NCBI GenBank assembly: GCA_963402885.1
Contig: OY727096.1
Coordinates: 33,523,820 to 33,587,819, forward strand
Reading direction: 5' to 3'
Length of the DNA stretch: 64,000 nt
Origin: Antedon bifida
Lineage: Eukaryota; Echinodermata; Crinoidea; Comatulida; Antedonidae
The position numbers and the translations under genes are program-made. This document shows positions 54,101 to 63,100 of the stretch, piece by piece. The notes beneath the pieces were generated by a model that saw only the letters and a program-made list of their open reading frames with translations, was not told the origin of the DNA and searched no databases. The stretch's first letter is position 1; every line of letters begins with the position of its first letter.

Positions 54101-57100
54101 TTTAAATGCGCGTGCGCGCGTAACTTCTTGTGAAACATGCCATTTTTAATCCATAGAAAGTTTGCCCTTGATATGACTTAAATTTTCACTAAGGTTCATG
54201 AAAGAATATTTGTTGGTTCTACAGTTATGATCAGTTATATAAATTCACAAAATCGCGCGTAACTTACGCAACGCGGCTCTGACATCGTCGAAAAGCTTGG
54301 CTGCACATCTACACTTCAATGTCAATCTTTTTACCAAGTTATACAAAGTTAAGTTCACAAGCAATAGGGGATATGCTGTAGACAAAAATCCGGGAAAGAA
54401 AGAAGAATAACAAAGAAGATAATGAAGAAAAAGATATTTACAATCACAAGGGTTATCCTGCAACTAAGTTGCGGATAACCAAAAAAGATATTTACAATCA
54501 CATGGGTTATCCTGCAACTAAGTTGCGGATAACCAAAAAAGATATTTACAATCACATGGGTTATCCTGCAACTAAGTTGCGGATAACCAAAAAAAAAAAG
54601 ATATTTACAATCACAAGGGTTATCCGCAACTAAGTTGCGGATAACCAACTAGATTTGAACTCGTCACTTTGACGAGTTCGGGTTATCCGCGCAAACGCAA
54701 CATGCACATACTTTAAACTATATGAACTTCGACAATTATTATGCCATCCTAAGACATGAATTAAGAATGTTTACAGTGCTGAATTGTACCTATTTTGTAG
54801 CATACAGCATATTACAGTGTTTACAGAATACACTGTATGTTATATACAGAGTAGCATAGACGGAATTACGAGACCAATCTTTTAAATCCAATTATTAACA
54901 CGATGACGTCATCAAATTGGCATATAAAGATAACAATTTTAGCAGATAATTATCTAAATAATTACATTAAAACAAATTTGAAGAATTTTGGGCACGTAAA
55001 AGTGAGATGCGCTCTATTTAATGTGATGAGCAATAACGAAAGAGTAAAAAATCCTATATTTTACATTCTTGTGGCCATACGATGACGTCATAACATCCGA
55101 GGGGTAAAGATTCTGCATGAATTCATATCTACAACATATCTGCTTACATATTAAATTAAAAAAATGGGGGTCATGGATGATCCTGAGGAGCTATAATAGA
55201 TTAAAAATAGGCATAATTTTGACAATATTTTGTCACTTTTGCAACTAAAACGCGCGCAAATGGTCTAAATGAACCTGTTATTTTTTATTTGAAATGATGT
55301 CAATCTTTTTCAAAATGAATAGGAAAGACTGTAAAATTATAATTCAAGAGAAAAACACATGATTTTCATGCTCCGTGCGCACCTTACGCGTAATTTTTTT
55401 CGCGCGCGTGGGAATTTTTGACATCCTCAAAATGTCATGATCAGCGTAGAAAGTTGATTAGAAATTAATTTTGCGCATTTTGAAATTTTAAATGCGTGTG
55501 CGCGCATAACTTCTTGTGAAACGTGCCATTTTTAATCCATAGAAAGTTTGCCCTCGATATGACTTAAATTTTCACTAAGTTTTATGAAAGAATATTTGTT
55601 GGTTCTGCAGTTATGATCCGTTATAGAAAATCGCGCGTAACTTACGCAACGCGGCTCTGACATCGTCTAAAAGCTTGGCTGCACATCTACACTTCAATGT
55701 CAATCTTTTTACCAAGTTATACAAAGTTATGTTCACAAGCAATAGAGATATGCTGGTCACAAAAATCCGGGAAAGAAAGAAGAATAACAAAGAAGATGAA
55801 AAAAGATATTTACAATCACAAGGGTTATCCTGCAACTAAGTTGCGGATAACCAAAATATTGATCTCATACAATAACAAGGAGTTATCCGCTCTACCAAGC
55901 GGATAACTAATAAATGAATATAGGCCTAGGGGCCTAGACTAATTATATGATGAGGATCAAGAAAAATAGGTATAGATGCAAACAACTTTAGTGTAGGCCT
56001 AAACCTGTATTGAGGCATATGAATACTAGGCTGGTTATTGGGCAAACCAACACAGGGGACTAGGCCTAGAATAGCTTCTCTACCTAGCCTAGGCCTAGGC
56101 CTAGCTACCTAAAGACTGGGGCTAAGCCTATATTTCTATTACAAAGAAATAAGCAGTAAAAAACAAAAAAAACAAACAAACAAATAAATTAATAGGCCTA
56201 TATTAATTTGTATGGTCAGGAAAAGAAAAATACTGTAGGTCAGATGCTACTAACATTAACGAGTGTTGACAATGTGCGAGGCACCGAGGCATGCGCGGCA
56301 CGCCAAATATTTGTGCGAGACATCATTTTATCATTTCCAAAAGTGCGAGGCATGTAGTTTACAATTTCAAAAAGGTGCGAGGCATATCTTAACATGCTAT
56401 TATGCTATATTATAGGCATAATAATCAATTATTTATATTTGTATAATAGGCCTAGCGTAAAATTAAACTTTAGCTAATATGCTTAGCCCTAACCTAGAGG
56501 CCTGTGCAGAAAATAATTTAATCAATTTTTATATAATAATAATTGGTGTAATATTTTAATAATGATACACTATTCCTGTTTTAGTAGGCTAGGTATATTA
56601 CGATTTGTATTTATTGTTGTCCATGTACGTACTAATAAACCTGGCGCTAGTTTCCTTCGGCTTGTATTTGTACTCCAAATTTGATAACTAGCTTTATCGT
56701 GTGAATACCACACATTAGAAGTATACCTCATGAGTACTGTTTAATGAAAGAATCACATAAAAAGTAACAAATAAATCCTTAAATTAATGATTTTACAGGC
56801 GTGTTCCTCGCACACTGTTCGCGAATATCACGCATGTTCAGTATTTTTGTTTCTACGATAATAGAGGACTAAAACTCAGTGGAATCCGTCAATTTCTCAT
56901 GCATTTATTGGTGAAAAACATGTTTTATTTCAATATATTTGTTAATCTGTCAATAAAAATACTGTAATAATGTTACTGCTGATAGGCCTACTGTTCTGTT
57001 TTCAAAGAATAATAATCGATCCTAAATCAACATTACTACCTAACCTAGACCTAGGACATCCTACTAAGGATATTATGATGAATTGTTCTATTTTATTCTT

Positions 57101-60100
57101 TAAAAGGTTAACGAAACCGTGTACAGTATCAGTACTGACTGACAAAATCTTCACCAAATAATTCTACAGAGTTTTTAGCCCTCTAATTAATTTTGCTCTT
57201 TTGAAGTTTCATAGAAACCAAAATATTGAACATTGAGTGTGCGAAATTCGCGAACAGAAAAACGTCTGTAAAATCACCAATTTAACGGATTTATTCTTCA
57301 TTAAAGTAGGCCTTAGTCAGGGTCCTCGTGTATTTCCGTAGGATTTTAATGCCCAAAGTGAGATTTTACTTGATTTTACTTTATTATGGTGCTGGGATAC
57401 CAAAAATGCTAGGTAACAAATTTTCACGATCCCGTAACCATGGTAACAGCCCCAATTTCAAAATGGCGACCAAATGGCCATATCTCCATAACCCTTTGGT
57501 CTATTGACAAGATATTGGTATCAAAGTACTTGGAATATATATATTTATATTCGTTGTAATAGAACATTTTTACTAAATGCAACCGGAAATGCTATTTTTC
57601 TGTACTATTGACCCTTGACCTTGACTTGTACTGTATCTTAAAAACGGCTGGTCATATAAATTTTAAAATGGTCTCAAATTGCTCAGACCTTATATATTTA
57701 TATTTATTGTAATTCAATATTTTGTTAAAAAATGTCCGGAAGCAAAGTTATTGACCTTTGACATAAAGAATAGCTTACAAGGATTTTTATTCAGTAGTCT
57801 CTGGTCATATCTCCAAAACCCTTTGGTCTATTGACAATATATTGGTATCAAAATACTCGGAATAAATATATTTTTATTCGTTGTAATAGAACATTTTTAC
57901 TAAATATAACCGGAAATGCCATTTTTCTGCACTATTGACCCTTGACCTTGACTCGCACTGTATCTAAAAAACGGCTGATTATAGAAATTTAAAAATGGTC
58001 TCAAATTGCTCAGACCATACATATTTATATTTATTTTAATGCAACATTTTGTTGCACTGTAGTAATTGTCCTCCCATCCACTAAAAGTGCAGGAAGAATA
58101 AATTTGACTACGTCATTTTCACTAAAATGACGTAGTCAAATTCATTCTTCCTGCGCTTTTCCTGAAATGTTAATTGCTATACTTTTTACATTTTTCCTGA
58201 TAAGAAACTGGAGCTCCAAAATTGGATTAAAACATCTTTAATTACATCAATACCATGCATTTATTGTGTCAGCAATCACTCAATGAGTGAGAGTAGTTGA
58301 TCTTCAACTTTTGTACCTTTAATGCATTTTCATATATGGAGGTTTCTTATAGTATACATTGAACAGCTGCCGGCCATACATTATTACGTAGTTATAGACG
58401 TTCCTTGGTTTTCTTCCTAGATGTTTCGAGATATGAGAAGCAATCTTTCAATGCTAACATTGACTGCCATTTTGTGAGTCATATCGCCAAGCCAAGGAAT
58501 CTATTTAAGGAGTGACATTGTTAGAAGTGACCAAGAGGTTTTTGATGTTTACAGCATTTTATGATTTTATCTCCCTCCTTTAAGCTACTAAATGTTTTCA
58601 GGGAGTCCACAACCAGACTTTACTCACAAATTTCAAAAAGCTTCAACTCCTATTTTTTTTATTATCTCTGTTTAAGATATATTTCTTGACTTCTTTTGAA
58701 ATTAATACTAAGACAATGTTTAAAAAAGTGTTATTATTTGTTATGAATGTATTTTGATGAAATCTTGATGGATTTGAGTTCGATGGGATATCTAGTTCGA
58801 TTTCCTCATCTTAGGTAGTGCCAACAAGACCACCAACCCATTTTAACTGTTTTCCTTCTGTTCTAGAGCCTGATCCGGGAGAAAGAGCACTATTTAAATA
58901 CAATTTTTTTTTCTTTACATTCAAATGAATTACAATCTTTTATTCACTGTTATTGGGTCATCTACATCAAGCCAAGCTGTTTCATTTGTGTTAGATGGCA
59001 ATGTATCAGAGACGAGCATATAAATGAAAACCAGTCATGGGCAAAACAAATCTGCAAGATACCTTCCTAATAATATAGGTTATAATTACCATCAAATCTC
59101 ATTCTGACATTTACTACTTTTAGCCAAATCAGAAATCTTCAATTGATACGTTTATAGAGGTTCAAAGTGGCAATTGAAAACAATATTTGAAAATGCGAGT
59201 TTAGAAAAGAACTGAATAATAATAATAATTATCCTAAGTGAACGCCAGGCTAGTGACCTGGAGGTTGTTGGAGTCCCACATTACTTAAAGATGTATTGTC
59301 CCTTTGACTAATTCAAAAAAAATGAAAAATAAAAGATTTCCAAAAAAGGTGGGTCATTTTAAAGTATCATAATAGTTATTAACTATCACCAAATATTTGT
59401 CGAAAAAAAAATAATTTAACTGAAATACAGACGTTTTTATGTTAAAAAAATAACTTTGACTTCCAGTCAAAGTTTTCGATCAAAACTTATCCCATAATGA
59501 AACGTGCTTGTTTGGCTACTCTGTATGCATGATCATAAAACTTCCTCACGATCTGTGTGAAAATACCTTCTCAACTGTGACGAGTTGTAAACAATCCTAA
59601 TTAGCATATGCATAATGCGTACTCGTGGTTTGAAATCTTTGTTTACTTTCGCTCGCGACGATTTTCCAGACGAAATGTAATCAAACTAATTTACCTGTTA
59701 ATTACGTATACTTGTTGTTTTTGGCTCGAATTTTCGACTTAAAGTGAATAACTTTAATATTACTTTGATATGGCCAATTTAAATTTAGAATATTTTGACC
59801 TTCATTTTTTTGTGTTTCAAGGGACAATACATCTTTAAGTATTAATTATTATTCTTAGTAAAAGTGAAAATTACGTCAGAGTAGGGCAAAAAAATCTGAC
59901 CAATATTTATCCATCCTTGTAATGTAAAAGCTATTCTCTATGTCAATGGTGAATAACTTTACTTCTGGTCATTTTCTTACAAAATATTGCATTACAATAA
60001 ATATAAATATGTATGGTCTGAGCAATTTGAGACCATTTTTAAATTTCCATGACCATCCGTTTTTTAGATACAGTGCGAGTCAAGGTCAAAGGTCACTAGT

Positions 60101-63100
60101 AAAGAAAAATAGCATTTCCGGTTACATTTAGTCAAAATGGTCTATTAGAACAAATATAAATATATTTATTCCGAGTATTTTGATACCAATATATTGTCAA
60201 TAGACCAAAGGGTTATGGAGATATGACCAGAGACTACTGAATAAAAATCCTTGTAAGCTATTCTCTATGTCAAAGGTCAATAACTTTGCTTCCGGACATT
60301 TTTTAACAAAATATTGCATTACAATAAATATAAATATATATGGTCTGAGCAATTTGAGACCATTTTTAAATTTTTATGACCAGCAGTTTTTAAGATACAG
60401 TACAAGTCAAGGGTCAATAGTACAGAAAAACAGCATTTCCAGTTGCATTTAGTAAAAATGTTCTATTACAACGAATATAAATATATATATTCCGAGTATT
60501 TTGATACCAATATCTTGTCAATAGACCAAGGGGTTATGGAGATATGGCCATTTGGTCACCATTTTGAAATTGGGGCTGTTACCATGGTTACGGGATCGTG
60601 AAAATTTGTTACCTAGCATTTTTGGTATCCTAGCACCATAATAAAGTGAAATCAAGTGAAATCTCACTTTGGGCATTAAAATCCTACGGAACCCCTATTT
60701 TCATACATGAGGAACCTGACTACCTACTAATTCTAAGGTGTGGTATTCATGATAAAGCATGGTTAACAAATTTCGAGTTAAAATACAAGGCAGGTGCAAA
60801 AGGGAACTAGCCTACTAGCGGGCCTAGGCCTAGGCTACTTCAATTTCGGTGATTTCCTGCCTCGCAATTTTGAGAAATGATAAAATGATGCCTCGAATTT
60901 TTTGATGATGGTAAAACGATGCCTCGCATAAATTTGTGACTTGCCTCGCTGCCTCGCACTTTGTTACTACCCAACATTAACAAACCAAACATATGAATCC
61001 TACGACCAGTCCTAGGCTGGTTACTGGGCAGACCAACAGGGGGCCTAGCATCTCTACCTAGCCTAGCCCAGGGCTATCTACAAGTAGGCATAGCACTCGC
61101 ACATACAAAATCGTCAGCACAACCAAGGTACTGAACAGTTAAGGGATCTTTTAAGGGACCTCTGAGACCAAAATAGACCAAGTTAAGGGGAAAATAGACC
61201 AAGTTAAGGGGAAAATAGACCAAGTTAAGGGTTTACCTTAACCTTAAACCCTTTGTGAATACCACTTAAGTGAAACCCTTAATATTTTCTTGATTTAAGG
61301 GAAATTCTTAGGATTTAAGGGAAATATCTCACTTAAGTGTAATTGGTGAATACGGCCAGGTTTTTTCTCATATCTCCTCTTCCACATCATGTATGGAAAT
61401 GATTTTGGTGGCAAAGTGTATGTTTTGAGGCTCAAGGAATTTAAATACAGCATTTTGAATTTCACCTAATGGCCGCCCTGGTCACCCTAAAATGGGTGTC
61501 TAGAAAACTCAGATCTAGAAAACTCAGATCTCAGATACATCTGAGTTTTCTAGATCTAGAAAACTCAGATATCTGACTTTTCTAGATCTAGAAAACTCAG
61601 ATATCTGACTTTTTTAGATCTAGAAAACTCAGATATCAAGATCTAAGTTTTCTAGTTCCAGAATGGACCTAGAAAACCAAGATCATAAAATGGATCATTC
61701 CATTATTATCAGAGGGTAGCTTGTTTGAAATATTACAGTACAATATTATATTGTACTTGTAGTAGCGGCCAAAGACTTAAATCATAAAGAAATACAGTAT
61801 ACACATTTTAAAATGTAGGCTTAGCATTTAGGCCTAGCCTAGCTAAGCAAACTCAATTCAAGGCTCAACGTGTGGGCGCTATCACGATGTATCGCGAAGA
61901 GTAGGCCCTACTAGGCTAGAAGTGGTCAACTCGTACCAAAAATAACTTGTACTTATTCCCAACTTGGCTAATTCGTACCTCAACAAACTCGTACCCACAC
62001 CAACTCGTACATACCTAATTTTTAAGCCTACATTTTTACGGTAACATGCACTGTATTTTCTTTATGATTTAAGCTGTAGGCCGCTTCTACATTTTTACAA
62101 TATTAGTAAGAAAACGTACACAGTAATCAGTTTTAATAATACTTTAGTATTTCAAATGACCTACCTTCTGATTAATAATGGAATGATCCAAATGACCTAC
62201 CAACCAATCATTTGGTGATCTGAGTTTTCTAGTTCCATTCAAGATCTAGAAAACTCAGATATATCTGAGATCTGACCTTTCTAGATCTGAGTTTTCTAGA
62301 CACCCCCTTAAAATACAGATTTGTGCTCATCTCAGCTTCTACAGCATGCATAGACATTATTTTGGTGGCAAAATGTAGGTTTTGACAGTCAAGGAATCCA
62401 AATACAGCATTAATTTTAAGTTCACCCAATGGCCGCCATTTTGAAAATCAAAATGGCTTCCATAAAATTTAGATTTTCCTTGTATCTTATAGCTTCTACA
62501 TCATATTAACCTGATTTTGGTGGAAAGGCATATTATGTTTAAAAGGTCAAGGAATCCAAATAAAGTATTTTAATGTTCACCTAATGGCCGCCATTTTTTT
62601 TTCAAAATGGCTGCCATAAAATGTACAGATTTGTCCTCATACCTCAGCTTCTACATCATGTGTAGAAGTGATTTTGGTGGCAATGTTTATGTTTTGAGGG
62701 TCAAGAAATCTAAATACAGCTTTTTGTTCACTCAATAGCCACCATTTTTATTGTCAAATGGCCACCATAATCTAGATGGATATACATTTAGCAATTAAAT
62801 TGATTTCTGTATTTCAATAAAGCATTAACGTAGAACACAAAGTTTTAATTTTTATTTCAGGGGAGTTTACAGCTTCGAGTTCCACTTGAAACTAGTGAGA
62901 AAAGTGATGAGGAGAAGATTTACACGGTACAACAACTGAAAGACCTACAGAGTAAGTTGATGCTTGTCGCTGGCAAAGCCCACAAAACCACTGATGCCAA
63001 AGAACAAGTTGATCGCTTTGTAGAGGTAAGGATGTATAGATTTGGTAGGACTAGTCGTTGACAGTCATGAAAGATAAAGATAATTAAAACAGCTTTATTT

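Larger units (their letters stand above)
38839..55797 (-). mobile_element. Right tandem array of Helitron-like units, opposite orientation (11 copies)
   Basis: The same family as the left array, read on the - strand. Ends appear as CTAG + ACATGA or ATTTG + hairpin + GTTATCCGC. CTAG positions: 38839, 40364, 41887, 43609, 45135, 46652, 48239, 49853, 51509, 53263, 54649. Eleven units of 1.39-1.75 kb, the longer ones because of junction cassettes. It lies in RNF213 intron 20, inside the 22.9-kb TIR element. Unit order differs from the left array, so the two are not a simple mirror duplication. Confidence 0.78.
38463..61358. mobile_element. 22.9-kb composite element with terminal inverted repeats in RNF213 intron 20
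   Basis: Ends TGGCCGTATTCACCAAT (38463-38479) and its complement (61342-61358). Similarity continues inward for at least ~120 bp with CTTAAGTGG(C/T)ATTCACAAA and TTAAGGG motifs. Further inverted similarity: 56240-56734 against 60725-60985 (TGCGAGGCA motifs) and 57309-58060 against 59885-60725. The flanks on both sides belong to one ~165-bp tandem repeat, consistent with insertion into it. I could not define a clear target duplication, and no transposase frame is seen, so the superfamily is unassigned. Most of its length is the Helitron array it received. Confidence 0.65.
61366..62775 (+). repeat. ~165-bp tandem repeats (AATGGCCGCC family), interrupted
   Basis: Four diverged copies beginning near 61366, 62310, 62470 and 62630. 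Each has CAGCTTCTACATCATG, GATTTTGGTGGCAA, TCAAGGAATCCAAATACAGC, CACCTAATGGCCGCCATTTT and CAAAATGGCTGCCATAAAAT. A further partial copy lies just left of the composite element (38405-38450). The element 61494-62305 splits the first copy from the second. Confidence 0.72.

Noticed and set aside
1-55797. The two arrays as one simple inverted segmental duplication
   Set aside because: The order and type of units differ between sides, and the right array lies inside a separate transposon with different flanks.
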